Below are positions 41,838 to 50,886 of a stretch of DNA of 55,798 nt, piece after piece. The position numbers and the translations under genes are program-made. A model generated the notes under the pieces. That model had not been told where the DNA came from. It worked only from the letters and a program-made list of their open reading frames with translations, and searched no databases. The DNA comes from an uncultured Lachnospiraceae bacterium (GTDB taxonomy: Bacteria > Bacillota > Clostridia > Lachnospirales > Lachnospiraceae), in NCBI GenBank assembly GCA_910589385.1, contig CAJUTU010000026.1, positions 1 to 55,798 of the forward strand. The letters are read 5' to 3'. Position 1 is the stretch's first letter. Each line of letters starts with the position of its first letter.

Positions 41838-42464
41838 ATGGCAATTCAAAAGTATGAGGAAATGGGCGATTTAGCGATCGACATGCTCAAAGAAATTGGA
41901 AGCATCGGCGGCGGTAATGCGGCGACGGCATTGTCCAGCATGCTGAATGCAAAAGTGAACATGGCGCTCCCGGAGGTAAAAATCCTGGGATTTAACGCGG
42001 CATTGAATCTTCTTGGAGATCCGGAAGAACTGGTAGCGGCTATATTTGTAGAAATGTCAGGGGAACTGAACGGTGTGATGCTCTTTATCCTGACAAAGGA
42101 ATTTTCCGATGAAATCGTACAGAAGATGTTAGGGAAGCCGTCTATTGATTTTATGGAGATGGATGAGATTGACACCTCTGTATTGACTGAGATTGGGAAT
42201 ATTGTGATTTCTTCATATATTACGGCGATGTCCTCGTTGTCTAATGTAGAGGTAGAACTGTCTGTGCCTCAGTTTACCGTGAATATGCAGGGCGGCATCA
42301 TGAGTGTACCGATTGCGATCATGGGACAGCATTCAGACAGGATCATGATGATTACTGGAAAATTTAAGATTGACGGCAAGGCGCTGAACAGTAACATGCT
42401 GCTTCTGCCGGATGTGGAATCATTGAATGTTCTTATGAAAAAACTAGGAGTGATTGATGGATGA
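41838..42464 (+). CDS. cheC: CheY-P phosphatase CheC
   Basis: A 208-residue protein with the CheC pseudo-twofold fold. The second active-site motif is intact (LTEIGN...P). In the first, the expected EIGN reads EIGS (KEIGSIGGGN), so Asn is replaced. It normally dephosphorylates CheY-P and binds CheD, encoded immediately downstream with a 4-nt overlap (ATGA). Confidence 0.95.
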   Translation: MAIQKYEEMGDLAIDMLKEIGSIGGGNAATALSSMLNAKVNMALPEVKILGFNAALNLLGDPEELVAAIFVEMSGELNGVMLFILTKEFSDEIVQKMLGKPSIDFMEMDEIDTSVLTEIGNIVISSYITAMSSLSNVEVELSVPQFTVNMQGGIMSVPIAIMGQHSDRIMMITGKFKIDGKALNSNMLLLPDVESLNVLMKKLGVIDG

Positions 42465-42940
42465 TCAAGAAGATATCAGTGGGGATTGCTGATATGAAGA
42501 TTACAAGGCAGGAGGGCATATTGATTACATATGCCCTGGGCTCATGCATCGGGATTTCTTTCTATGACCCGATGATCAAGCTGGGAGCGCTGCTTCATAT
42601 CATGCTTCCTCAGAAGCAGGGAACAGATGCGAATGTATTTAAATTTGCCGATTCGGGGATTCCTGAGACCTTGCGTAAGCTGCAGGCGTTTGGTGCGACG
42701 AAGAGCCGGATGGTATGTAAGATTGCGGGCGGTGCGAAGATGTTTGAGATGAAAGGCCCGGGAGGGCTTGGGAACATCGGCGAGCGCAACGCCCAGATGG
42801 TGAAGATGGCCTTGATGAAAGAAGGGATCCGTGTAATGGGAGAGGACACGGGAGCTAATTATGCAAGGACGATGCTGCTGGATGTAGGAACTGGGAAGGT
42901 ATCTGTACGGAGTGCGGGAAAGCCAGAGAAGTTCCTATAG
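42461..42940 (+). CDS. cheD: chemoreceptor deamidase CheD
   Basis: A 159-residue enzyme that converts specific receptor Gln to Glu and is regulated by CheC. The catalytic triad is visible: Cys29 in ALGSCIGI, His46 in LLHIMLP and Thr23. The start ATG overlaps the cheC stop. It is the last gene before a 209-nt gap that ends in a sigma-D-like element. Confidence 0.96.
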   Translation: MIKKISVGIADMKITRQEGILITYALGSCIGISFYDPMIKLGALLHIMLPQKQGTDANVFKFADSGIPETLRKLQAFGATKSRMVCKIAGGAKMFEMKGPGGLGNIGERNAQMVKMALMKEGIRVMGEDTGANYARTMLLDVGTGKVSVRSAGKPEKFL

Positions 42941-43110
42941 GATAAGCGGATGAACCGGCAACGGACTGATTTCAGGCGGCATATTCGGAAATACGAATTG
43001 ATTTTAGTTGATAAATTCAGAAAATGAGATGTTTTTGTCTGATAGAATCGTTAGATGCACTGATTTTGGCTTAATAGGCCGGAAAGAAACTTATTTTAAA
43101 CGTAAGATGC

Positions 43111-43118
43111 GCCGATAA
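43111..43118 (+). promoter_or_regulatory. sigma-D-type -10 element before cheV
   Basis: GCCGATAA is a perfect sigma-28/sigma-D -10 box. The expected -35 position reads TATT, a poor match to TAAA. If real, cheV and the genes after it are late, sigma-D-dependent genes separate from the main operon. Confidence 0.45.
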
Positions 43119-43149
43119 ATATATATAGAATGCAAAGGAGTGAGTGTTT

Positions 43150-44064
43150 ATGGCTGATACAGAGATTTTATTGGAATCAGGGACAAACGAGATTGAGATT
43201 ATGCAGTTTACCGTATTCGGTGAGTTGTATGGCATCAATGTAGCGAAGGTAAGGGAGATTATGATGGCGGATAAAGTAAAGCCGGTACCTCACTCCCATC
43301 CGGCGGTGGAAGGAATTTTTAAACCTAGGGATATCCTGCTTACAGTGATCAACCTGCCAAAGTACCTGACCGGGCAGAGTGGAGAGAATCATGACAGAGA
43401 TTTGTTCATTATAACCAATTTTAACAAGATGAACATTGCTTTTAGGGTACATACGGTAGTGGGGATCAGCAGGATTTCGTGGGAAGATATCCAGAAGCCG
43501 GATAAGACGCTTTCGAATGGAGAGGAAGGGGTGGCGACCGGAATCGCCCAGTGCGGAGGACGGCTGGTGACCATCCTTGATTTTGAAAAGATTGTGACAG
43601 AAATTGCGCCGGAGACTGGTATCCAGATGGATGAGATTGACAGGCTGGGAGACAGAGAAGAACGGGATGAGCATATCGTCCTTGCGGAGGATTCTATCCT
43701 CTTGACGAAGATGATCAGGGATTCCCTGATGCGTGCGGGTTATACGAATGTTTCAAATTTCAACAATGGTAAGGAGGCCTGGGATTATCTGAATTTAATC
43801 CGGAATGATTCGGATTTCCATGATAAAGCAGCATTGCTGATCACAGATATTGAGATGCCGGAGATGGATGGCCACCGTCTGACGAAGCTTGTTAAGGAAG
43901 ACGAGATTATGAAAAAGATGCCCGTCATCATTTTCTCTTCTCTTATTAATGAGGAAATGTGGCGTAAAGGGAAGCAGCTTGGCGCTGACGAGCAGTTGTC
44001 GAAACCAGAGATAGGCCGTCTGGTTGAAGTTATGGATGGGCTGCTGGAGCGGAAGGAGATATAA
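43150..44064 (+). CDS. cheV: chemotaxis coupling/response protein CheV
   Basis: A 304-residue protein. ATG 43150 follows CAAAGGAG. The N-terminal CheW-like domain (about 12-160; IMQFTVFGELYGINVAKVREIM) couples receptors to CheA. The C-terminal receiver (about 175-300) has the acid pair in AEDSILLTK and the phosphoacceptor Asp in LLITDIEMPEMDG. It supports receptor adaptation in CheC/CheD-type systems. Confidence 0.95.
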   Translation: MADTEILLESGTNEIEIMQFTVFGELYGINVAKVREIMMADKVKPVPHSHPAVEGIFKPRDILLTVINLPKYLTGQSGENHDRDLFIITNFNKMNIAFRVHTVVGISRISWEDIQKPDKTLSNGEEGVATGIAQCGGRLVTILDFEKIVTEIAPETGIQMDEIDRLGDREERDEHIVLAEDSILLTKMIRDSLMRAGYTNVSNFNNGKEAWDYLNLIRNDSDFHDKAALLITDIEMPEMDGHRLTKLVKEDEIMKKMPVIIFSSLINEEMWRKGKQLGADEQLSKPEIGRLVEVMDGLLERKEI

Positions 44065-44068
44065 GTGA

Positions 44069-45385
44069 ATGGATAATTGTGTAGTAAGGCAGGCTGTAAA
44101 GGATTTGAGATCAGACACAGTTATTGGATATGAATTGATGATCCAGCAAGATGAAAACAGTCTGTATAATTCAAGTTCAGATAGTGTAGCTGCAAATGCA
44201 ATGGTAGCATTTTTATCGGAAAATTCAAACCGTATTTTTAAAGAGAAGCGGACATTTATGACATTTACCCCAGCGCTGCTCTTTAGGAATACGCCTAAGA
44301 TTTTTGATAAGGATAAGATTGTAATCCAGATTGAAGATAATATCGTGATTCATTCTCTTGCTACAATCTTGATCAGTAAGTATAGGGAAGCGGGATATCA
44401 TTTTGCAATCAATGATTTTCAGTTTACTCCGAAATATTTCAGTATGCTGGAGTATGTGGATTATATCAAAATTGATATTTCGGGTGAACTGAGTGAAATG
44501 CGGATGAGATCCATTTCCAATGTGATCGACATGGCTCATGGATTCCAGAAGGAATTTATTGCTACCGGGGTGAATACAAAGGAAACTTATGAGTACGCGA
44601 AACAATTGGACGCCGACTACGTGGAGGGGAATTATGTATCCGGTGCGACGGCGACCAAGACCAGCAAGATAGAATTTATGGAAGGAAACCTGTACCAGCT
44701 CATTGTTGAGATTACGAAGGAAGAGCCGGATGTAGAGATGCTGGAGGAAATTATCACCCGGGATGCGTCTTTGACCTATGCGCTTCTGAAAATGGCTAAT
44801 TCTGCTTATTTTGCGGTACACAATGAGACCACCTCGGTTCGGCAGGCTCTGGTCCGGGTAGGAATCAGTCAATTGAAGCAGTGGGTATATCTGCTCAGCT
44901 TTGAGAGCAAGAAGGGCGGCTCGGATTCTACTTCAGAAGAGATGCTCAAGACCTCGTTCCTGCGTGCAAATTTTGCCGCTGAACTGGCTAAGAAGCTGAA
45001 GAAGCTCCCAATTACAGCATCCGAGGCATACCTGATGGGTATGTTCTCTACATTGGAGTATATGATCGATGCTCCTATGGAAGAAATCCTTTACGAGATT
45101 CCGATTGTGAAAGAAGTGAAAGATGCGTTGATCTATCAGGAAGGCATATGTGGAAGGCTGTATCAGTTGATCCTTCATTATGAACGGGCTGAATGGGCGG
45201 AGACAAAAGAGGCTGCCGAAGAGCTGGGTATCCATACGAACCAATTGGCCCAGATTTACATGGAATGTGTAGAAGAAGTCAACGATATCTGGGATAATGT
45301 CGTAGGCCTTAGAGAGGAAAGTAATAAAGAAGGAAGTACGAAAGAGAATCTTCCTGAAGAGACAAATCTGGAAGCATCATTGTAA
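44069..45385 (+). CDS. EAL-like plus HDOD domain protein (YuxH-type)
   Basis: A 438-residue protein. Residues ~1-195 are EAL-like, but the catalytic EAL motif reads ELM in VIGYELMIQQ, and other metal ligands are not evident, so c-di-GMP hydrolysis is unlikely. Residues ~205-400 form an HDOD domain (DASLTYALLKMANSAYF, VRQALVRVGISQLKQWVYLL). This EAL-HDOD architecture is found in signalling proteins of Firmicutes and others, with unclear output. It starts 4 nt after cheV, so it is probably co-translated with chemotaxis genes. Confidence 0.88.
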   Translation: MDNCVVRQAVKDLRSDTVIGYELMIQQDENSLYNSSSDSVAANAMVAFLSENSNRIFKEKRTFMTFTPALLFRNTPKIFDKDKIVIQIEDNIVIHSLATILISKYREAGYHFAINDFQFTPKYFSMLEYVDYIKIDISGELSEMRMRSISNVIDMAHGFQKEFIATGVNTKETYEYAKQLDADYVEGNYVSGATATKTSKIEFMEGNLYQLIVEITKEEPDVEMLEEIITRDASLTYALLKMANSAYFAVHNETTSVRQALVRVGISQLKQWVYLLSFESKKGGSDSTSEEMLKTSFLRANFAAELAKKLKKLPITASEAYLMGMFSTLEYMIDAPMEEILYEIPIVKEVKDALIYQEGICGRLYQLILHYERAEWAETKEAAEELGIHTNQLAQIYMECVEEVNDIWDNVVGLREESNKEGSTKENLPEETNLEASL

Positions 45386-45417
45386 GAGCATTCTGTAATT
45401 GTAAGGAGGTGTAGAGC

Positions 45418-46392
45418 ATGGTAGGGGCGGTTTCTTTTCAGCCTTATGTAAGCAGCTATCAATATACGGGCTATTCTCGTATGCATATAGGTGCACAGAA
45501 TTTGGGGATCCAGGCGGGACAGTCCGTATCAACAGCGTCGTCTGTGGGAGCACATGCGGCATCGGCTGTGAAAGCCGGCAGCACGGAGTCAGTGATTGGT
45601 GCGCGCAGCCTGACGGCATCAGGCAGCGCGGCAGGTATAACCGGTGTGGCAGCCGCACGTGCGGCTGATCCGGAGACACCAGTAGAGCCGGTTGACTCGG
45701 TTTCCAGGGTACAGTCCGGTACCGCAGGAAGTACAGATTATGGAATCCCCTTCATGAGGGCCGGGATGGATCCGGCAGAGCTGGCCGTCCGCATGCGTAT
45801 TGAGTATGTAGGCATGCCTCAGTCTGGAAAGGACAGCGGTTCGGAAGCGGTGGAACTGAACCTTCCTGGGACAGGGAATACAGAAGAGGTGGAGTTGAAT
45901 CTCCCTGGAACGGGGGCTGACAAGGTGGCAGAAGCAGGCCTTCCTGGAGTGGGAACCGAAGAGAAACAAGCCGAAGTGGCCGGAACGGATTCTGAGAAGG
46001 ACGCGCCGAAAGCAGCCGGAATGGGAACCGGAGTGGAAGATACACAGAAAACGGCATCTGAAGCTGAATGCCAGACCTGTAAGGAGAGAAAATACCAGGA
46101 TGGTTCTGATGACCCGGGCGTATCTTTCAAGACACCGTCACATATTGATCCAGGCCAGGCATCATCTGCGGTACGGGGACATGAATTAGAACATGTAGTC
46201 CGTGAACGTGCCAGAGCAGAGAAAGAAGGCCGCCGTGTGATCAGCCAGTCAGTAACAATGCAGACGGGAATCTGTCCGGAATGCGGCAGAGTCTATACGG
46301 CAGGCGGGATGACCCGCACTGTAACGGCAGCAGATACAAAGCCGAAAGAAGCGCCGAAAGATCCGAAATGGATATTGAACTCGGCAGCATAA
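45418..46392 (+). CDS. putative zinc protein with HExxH motif, flagellar-cluster end
   Basis: A 324-residue protein. The N-terminal ~215 residues are low-complexity, with two VELNLPGTG copies and an Ala/Gly/Glu-rich stretch. The conserved C-terminus has CQTC (218-221), KYQDGSDDPGVSFKTPSHI, an HExxH motif (HELEH, 255-259) and CPECG (286-290). The HExxH resembles that of SprA-related putative metalloproteases, and the four Cys could bind structural zinc. It lies 33 nt after the EAL-HDOD gene and is closed by a terminator. No signal peptide is seen. Function is unknown; a protease acting in flagellar assembly is one guess. Confidence 0.6.
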   Translation: MVGAVSFQPYVSSYQYTGYSRMHIGAQNLGIQAGQSVSTASSVGAHAASAVKAGSTESVIGARSLTASGSAAGITGVAAARAADPETPVEPVDSVSRVQSGTAGSTDYGIPFMRAGMDPAELAVRMRIEYVGMPQSGKDSGSEAVELNLPGTGNTEEVELNLPGTGADKVAEAGLPGVGTEEKQAEVAGTDSEKDAPKAAGMGTGVEDTQKTASEAECQTCKERKYQDGSDDPGVSFKTPSHIDPGQASSAVRGHELEHVVRERARAEKEGRRVISQSVTMQTGICPECGRVYTAGGMTRTVTAADTKPKEAPKDPKWILNSAA

Positions 46393-46401
46393 GATTATGA
46401 T

Positions 46402-46441
46402 AAAAAGAGAACCTGTTAAAGTGAGGGGTTCTCTTTTTTTG
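46402..46441 (+). terminator. terminator closing the motility/chemotaxis cluster
   Basis: AGAGAACC (46406-46413) pairs with GGTTCTCT (46427-46434), followed by a long T run. Confidence 0.9.
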
Positions 46442-46534
46442 ACTTGGCTAGTCCGGATATAGTTATAATCCACGGACGGTTTTCATAGATCGTAAACGGA
46501 TATTTAGAATCGTCAGAATATCATAATGAGGATA

Positions 46535-46563
46535 TTGAACAATTCTTTAGAATCGGTTATACT
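46535..46563 (+). promoter_or_regulatory. sigma-A promoter for the HtrA-like gene
   Basis: TTGAAC and TATACT with 17-nt spacing. About 100 nt of leader follow to ATG 46671. The rest of the 46442-46670 interval holds nothing else recognised. Confidence 0.65.
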
Positions 46564-46670
46564 ATTTGCTATAGAGGCTGGATATTTAAAGGGATGGCGG
46601 CTGTAATTTTACCGGATTTCGATGGTGGATGAAAGCTGTTGAAAGTGGAGCGTGTATGCCGGAGGATGGT

Positions 46671-48011
46671 ATGAGAGAGCGGAAACCGGAAGATAAAGAG
46701 CAGTTGATGAAGGGATACGTGCAGGGGAAGAAGTCTGCCGCTGAGAATGGAGCAGAGGGCGGTTCGGAAGACGGGGAGCGGGAATCATTTTCATTTTTAC
46801 AGGAGACGATCAAACCGAAGGCGCTTACGAGAGAACAGATTTTTATGCAGACAGTGAAGATGGCTGTGTATGGACTTATTATAGGTATGTCCGCCTGCTG
46901 TGGTTTTTATGCCATGCGGCCATGGGTCGAGCATGCTTTTCAAGAGGAAACGCAGGAAGTTACGCTGCCGGAGGAAGAAGAGGAAGAAGAGCCGGAACCA
47001 GTGAAGGAAGAGGAAACGCCGGAACCGGTTGTCCCGGATCTGACGGTGGACAGTTATAAAGAAATCATGCAGAGCATGTATGCAATTGCAAAAGAAGCGG
47101 ATAAAAGTATTGCATATATCCGGAAAGCTGGAGCGGACAGCCCGCAGGATGAAGAGCATGGGGCATATGGCGGGATTACAGGGGTTATCGTTGCGGATAA
47201 CGGGCACAATCTTTTGATTTTTGGAGACAACTCAATCTGTAAGGATTCGGAGCAGTGGGCAGTTGTATTTTCAGACGGGAGCCGGTATCCGGCTGCATTG
47301 ATCAAGCAGGACGGCAACCGTGGACTGGCGGTATTTGGAGTTGAAAAAGCATCTATTGAGGAAAATACATGGAGTGCCATCCAGATTGCAGAACTTGGAA
47401 ATTCTAATATTTCTGTCCGCGGAGATATTGTGATTGCTATGGGAGGGATGTTTGGATATGAGAATGGAATTGGATATGGAGTGATCAGTTCTACAGATTA
47501 CAGTACTTATTATGGCGACGGCCAGTGTGGTGTGATCGCTACGGATATTGCAGCAGCGCCTGAGGGGACAGGGATTCTCTTTAATCAGAAAGGGCAGGTC
47601 TTGGGGCTGCTGAAAGGCGGGCTTTTTGGAAATTCGGATACGGGCCTGGCGAATGCACTGGCTATCTCTGATATGAAATCGGCTATGGAGCTTTTGCTGA
47701 ATGGGGACAGTATACCGTATGTGGGTGTATCAGGGACCACGGTGACGGATGAACTTTTTGAGGAACAAGGGATTCCAAAGGGGCTTTATGTGACCAGTGT
47801 GCAGGCTGATTCTCCTGCCATGAAAGCCGGAATCCAAAACGGGGATGTGATCCAGGAAGTGAAGGGTTTAAAAGTCACAGGTACGACTTCTTATGAAAAG
47901 GCGGTTTTGGAATGTAAGGCAGGGGACACTGTAAGGATCAAAGGACGGCGGCTTGGCAATGGCGGTTATGTGAGTGTAGATTTTACAGTGTCTGCTGGAA
48001 GTATGGAGTGA
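46671..48011 (+). CDS. HtrA-like membrane protein with PDZ domain, catalytic triad lost
   Basis: A 446-residue protein. ATG 46671 has GGAGG at 5 nt; ATGs at 46629 and 46656 are weaker. There is a cytoplasmic N-terminus, one TM at about 63-81, and an acidic Pro/Glu linker (96-123). A trypsin-like HtrA domain (about 125-340) and a PDZ domain (about 345-440; GLYVTSVQADSPAMKAGIQNGDVI) follow. Aligned by eye with HtrA, the His of TNNHVV is Asp186, the Asp of DLAVL is Gly218 and the Ser of GNSGG is Thr300. All three catalytic residues are therefore missing, while the fold motifs (GNSNISVRGDIVIAMG) remain. It is likely a chaperone or scaffold rather than a protease. Confidence 0.85.
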   Translation: MRERKPEDKEQLMKGYVQGKKSAAENGAEGGSEDGERESFSFLQETIKPKALTREQIFMQTVKMAVYGLIIGMSACCGFYAMRPWVEHAFQEETQEVTLPEEEEEEEPEPVKEEETPEPVVPDLTVDSYKEIMQSMYAIAKEADKSIAYIRKAGADSPQDEEHGAYGGITGVIVADNGHNLLIFGDNSICKDSEQWAVVFSDGSRYPAALIKQDGNRGLAVFGVEKASIEENTWSAIQIAELGNSNISVRGDIVIAMGGMFGYENGIGYGVISSTDYSTYYGDGQCGVIATDIAAAPEGTGILFNQKGQVLGLLKGGLFGNSDTGLANALAISDMKSAMELLLNGDSIPYVGVSGTTVTDELFEEQGIPKGLYVTSVQADSPAMKAGIQNGDVIQEVKGLKVTGTTSYEKAVLECKAGDTVRIKGRRLGNGGYVSVDFTVSAGSME

Positions 48012-48093
48012 GGATGATACGGAAGGCATATTGTGGTGTACTGGTTATGATAAAAAGGATGCAAAAAGTGTAGAAAGAGGATGGATACAGATT

Positions 48094-49035
48094 ATGAGAT
48101 ATATTAAGGATTTACATGAGGGTGAGACGATCAGAAATATTTATCTGTGTAAGGGGAAACGTTCTGCGGAGACGAGGAATGGAAAACCTTATGATAATCT
48201 GATTCTGCAGGATAAGACAGGCAGCCTGGACGGGAAGGTCTGGGATCCGAACTCTCAGGGGATTGCGGATTATGAGGAAAAAGATTTTATCGAGGTCTAT
48301 GGCGAGGTCATTAATTACAACAATAATCTGCAGTTAAATATTAAGCAGCTCCGAAAGGCTTCCGAGGGGGAATATGAACCGGCGGATTATCTTCCTGTTT
48401 CTGAAAAGAGTATTGACAGTATGTACACGGAATTGATGTCTTATGTGAGCCGTATTTCAAATGACTATCTGAGGCAGGCGGTGGAGTATTTTTTTGTGGA
48501 AGATCAGGATTTTATCAAGGCGTTTCAAGCGCATTCTGCAGCTAAGACCGTGCATCATGGTTTTTCTGGCGGACTGCTGGAGCATACGCTGAGTGTGGTC
48601 AACCTGTGTGATTATTTTGCGCGGAATTATGAAATCTTGAACCGCGATCTGCTCATTGCTTCTGCGATCTGCCATGATATTGGGAAGGTCCGGGAACTGT
48701 CTGATTTTCCGGATAATGATTATACAGATGAGGGACAGTTGATCGGGCACATTGTCATTGGGGCTGAGATGATCAGTGATGCTGTGCGTGCTATACCAGG
48801 ATTTCCAGAAACTCTGGCATATGAATGGAAACATTGTATCCTTGCCCATCATGGGGAACTGGAATTCGGCTCGCCAAAGAAACCGGCTTTGGCAGAGGCT
48901 TTGGCGCTGAATCTGGCAGATAATGCGGATGCGAAGATGCAGACGCTGAAAGAGATATTCAAAGAAAAGCCTGGGGCAGAGTGGCTTGGGTATAATCGGT
49001 TGTTTGAATCGAATTTACGGAGGACGTTGGTTTAG
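48094..49035 (+). CDS. yhaM: YhaM-type 3'-5' exoribonuclease (OB + HD domains)
   Basis: A 313-residue protein. ATG 48094 gives the family start MRYIKDLHEGETIRNIYLCKGK; an AAGAGG lies somewhat far upstream. The N-terminal OB fold is about 10-90 (DKTGSLDGKVWD). The HD phosphohydrolase domain is about 150-290, with VHHGFSGGLLEHTL, ICHDIGK (metal-binding HD) and ILAHHGE. YhaM homologues trim RNA (and DNA) 3' ends. It is a monocistronic-looking gene with its own downstream terminator. Confidence 0.88.
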   Translation: MRYIKDLHEGETIRNIYLCKGKRSAETRNGKPYDNLILQDKTGSLDGKVWDPNSQGIADYEEKDFIEVYGEVINYNNNLQLNIKQLRKASEGEYEPADYLPVSEKSIDSMYTELMSYVSRISNDYLRQAVEYFFVEDQDFIKAFQAHSAAKTVHHGFSGGLLEHTLSVVNLCDYFARNYEILNRDLLIASAICHDIGKVRELSDFPDNDYTDEGQLIGHIVIGAEMISDAVRAIPGFPETLAYEWKHCILAHHGELEFGSPKKPALAEALALNLADNADAKMQTLKEIFKEKPGAEWLGYNRLFESNLRRTLV

Positions 49036-49051
49036 GATATTTTATGAGGGC

Positions 49052-49096
49052 GCTCCCGGAAAGTTTTTGTGTATTGGCTTTTCGGGAGCTTATTTT
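49052..49096 (+). terminator. intrinsic terminator after yhaM-like gene
   Basis: GCTCCCGGAAAG (49052-49063) pairs with CTTTTCGGGAGC (49078-49089), then TTATTTT. Confidence 0.85.
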
Positions 49097-49113
49097 AAGG
49101 CAGAGGTATATTT

Positions 49114-50886
49114 ATGCAGAAAAATGAATCAGTGATTGTGGCTATCGAGGATATCGGAGTCAATGGAGAAGGTATAGGCAGAGTCAATGGCTATACCTTA
49201 TTTATTAAGGATGCTGTGATCGGCGACGTGGCAGAAGCCAGGATTACTAAGATGAAAAAGAATTATGGATATGCGAGGCTGATGCGTATTGTGACTCCGT
49301 CTGAATACCGGGTGGAGTCGGTATGTGAATTTGCGCGTAAATGCGGCGGCTGCCAGATCCAGGAGATGTCTTATGAGAGGCAGTTGGAATTTAAGCAGGA
49401 TAAGGTGTTGGGCAATCTGGAACGGATTGGGGGATTTTCTAAAGAACTGCTGGGAGGCGTATTTGAGCCAATTGTGGGGATGGAAACTCCATTTCGGTAT
49501 CGAAATAAAGCACAGTTCCCGTTTGGGACGGATAAGGGCGGCAGCCCGATCACTGGATTTTATGCAGGGCGGACCCATGATATTATCGCGAATAGCGATT
49601 GTGCTTTGGGCGTGCCGGTAAACAGGGATATCCTCGAGATTGTGTTGGATTTTATGAAAGAATATAAAATTCCTTCTTACGACGAAAAAAGCGGGGAAGG
49701 ACTGATTCGCCATGTCCTGATCCGATATGGGTTTACTACGAAGGAAATTATGGTGTGCTTTGTGGTGAACAGAGAGTATGTGGGAGAGCAGGAGGGGAAA
49801 AGTACTTCTGGAAATGAAAAGGTGAGACATGGGAGATGGGCTGGAAAAGCTATGTCTGGAAATGAAAAAGGGAGGGATGGAAGGTGGATTCCCCATCAGG
49901 AAATCTTGTTGGAACGGCTGACGGAAATTCCAGGTATGACCAGCATCTCAGTGAGTCCTAATATCAAGCGGACGAATGTGATCATGGGTGAGCGGTATGA
50001 GGTGCTTTGGGGGAAGCCGTTTATTACAGATTATATTGGAGCAGTAAAGTACCAGATTTCGCCGTTGTCATTTTACCAGGTGAATCCGGCTCAGACGGAA
50101 AAATTATATGGGCTGGCTTTGGAGTATGCGGATCTAAAGGGGGATGAAACGGTGTGGGATCTGTACTGTGGGATTGGTACGATTTCTCTGTTTCTGGCAA
50201 AGAAGGCCGGCAGGGTGTATGGTGTGGAAATTGTGCCTCAGGCGGTGGAAGATGCCCGGCAAAATGCGGAAATTAACGGAATTGAAAATGCGGAGTTTTA
50301 TGTGGGGAGGGCGGAAGAGACGCTGCCGGAGTATTATGCAAGATATCAGGAAGAGCATCCGGGGGAGCGGGCGCATGCAGATGTGATCGTGGTGGATCCG
50401 CCGCGTAAAGGGTGTGATGCGGCTTTGCTGCGGACGATGGCGGATATGCAGCCGGATCGGATTGTGTATGTGAGCTGTGACTCTGCGACGCTGGCACGGG
50501 ATTTGAAGTATTTGTGTGAGCGGGGGTATGAGATGAAGAGGGGGAGAGTGGTGGATCAGTTTCCGATGAGTGTGCATGTTGAGACGGTATGTTTATTGTC
50601 CAAACTTCATTCAGACCAACATATCGAGGTTGAGCTTCAGATGGACGAGCTTGATTTAACGGCTGCGGAGAGCAAGGCAACTTATGAGGAAATCAAGGAT
50701 TATGTGTTGGAACATACTGGATTGAAAGTCAGCAGTTTGTATATCGCACAGGTAAAAGAGAAATGTGGGATTATCGAGAGGGTGAACTACAATCTGCCAA
50801 AATCGGAAAACTCCAGACAACCGAAATGCCCGCCAGAGAAAGAAAAGGTGATAAGGGAAGCGTTAGAACATTTTCGTATGATTTGA
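49114..50886 (+). CDS. rlmD: 23S rRNA (uracil-5-)-methyltransferase, RlmD/RumA family
   Basis: A 590-residue SAM-dependent tRNA/rRNA uracil methyltransferase, longer than the usual ~450. The TRAM domain is about 1-62. The iron-sulfur cysteines include C71, C77 and C80. The SAM motif is DLYCGIGTISLFLAKK, then DPPRKGC, and the catalytic nucleophile is Cys455 in YVSCDSATLARDL. Two additions are present. An inserted segment at about 226-262 contains two 16-residue repeats (SGNEKxRxGRW). A C-terminal ~90-residue extension with helical, LKVSSLYIAQVK-type sequence is common in clostridial homologues. RlmD versus RlmCD/TrmA specificity is not decided here. Confidence 0.9.
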   Translation: MQKNESVIVAIEDIGVNGEGIGRVNGYTLFIKDAVIGDVAEARITKMKKNYGYARLMRIVTPSEYRVESVCEFARKCGGCQIQEMSYERQLEFKQDKVLGNLERIGGFSKELLGGVFEPIVGMETPFRYRNKAQFPFGTDKGGSPITGFYAGRTHDIIANSDCALGVPVNRDILEIVLDFMKEYKIPSYDEKSGEGLIRHVLIRYGFTTKEIMVCFVVNREYVGEQEGKSTSGNEKVRHGRWAGKAMSGNEKGRDGRWIPHQEILLERLTEIPGMTSISVSPNIKRTNVIMGERYEVLWGKPFITDYIGAVKYQISPLSFYQVNPAQTEKLYGLALEYADLKGDETVWDLYCGIGTISLFLAKKAGRVYGVEIVPQAVEDARQNAEINGIENAEFYVGRAEETLPEYYARYQEEHPGERAHADVIVVDPPRKGCDAALLRTMADMQPDRIVYVSCDSATLARDLKYLCERGYEMKRGRVVDQFPMSVHVETVCLLSKLHSDQHIEVELQMDELDLTAAESKATYEEIKDYVLEHTGLKVSSLYIAQVKEKCGIIERVNYNLPKSENSRQPKCPPEKEKVIREALEHFRMI

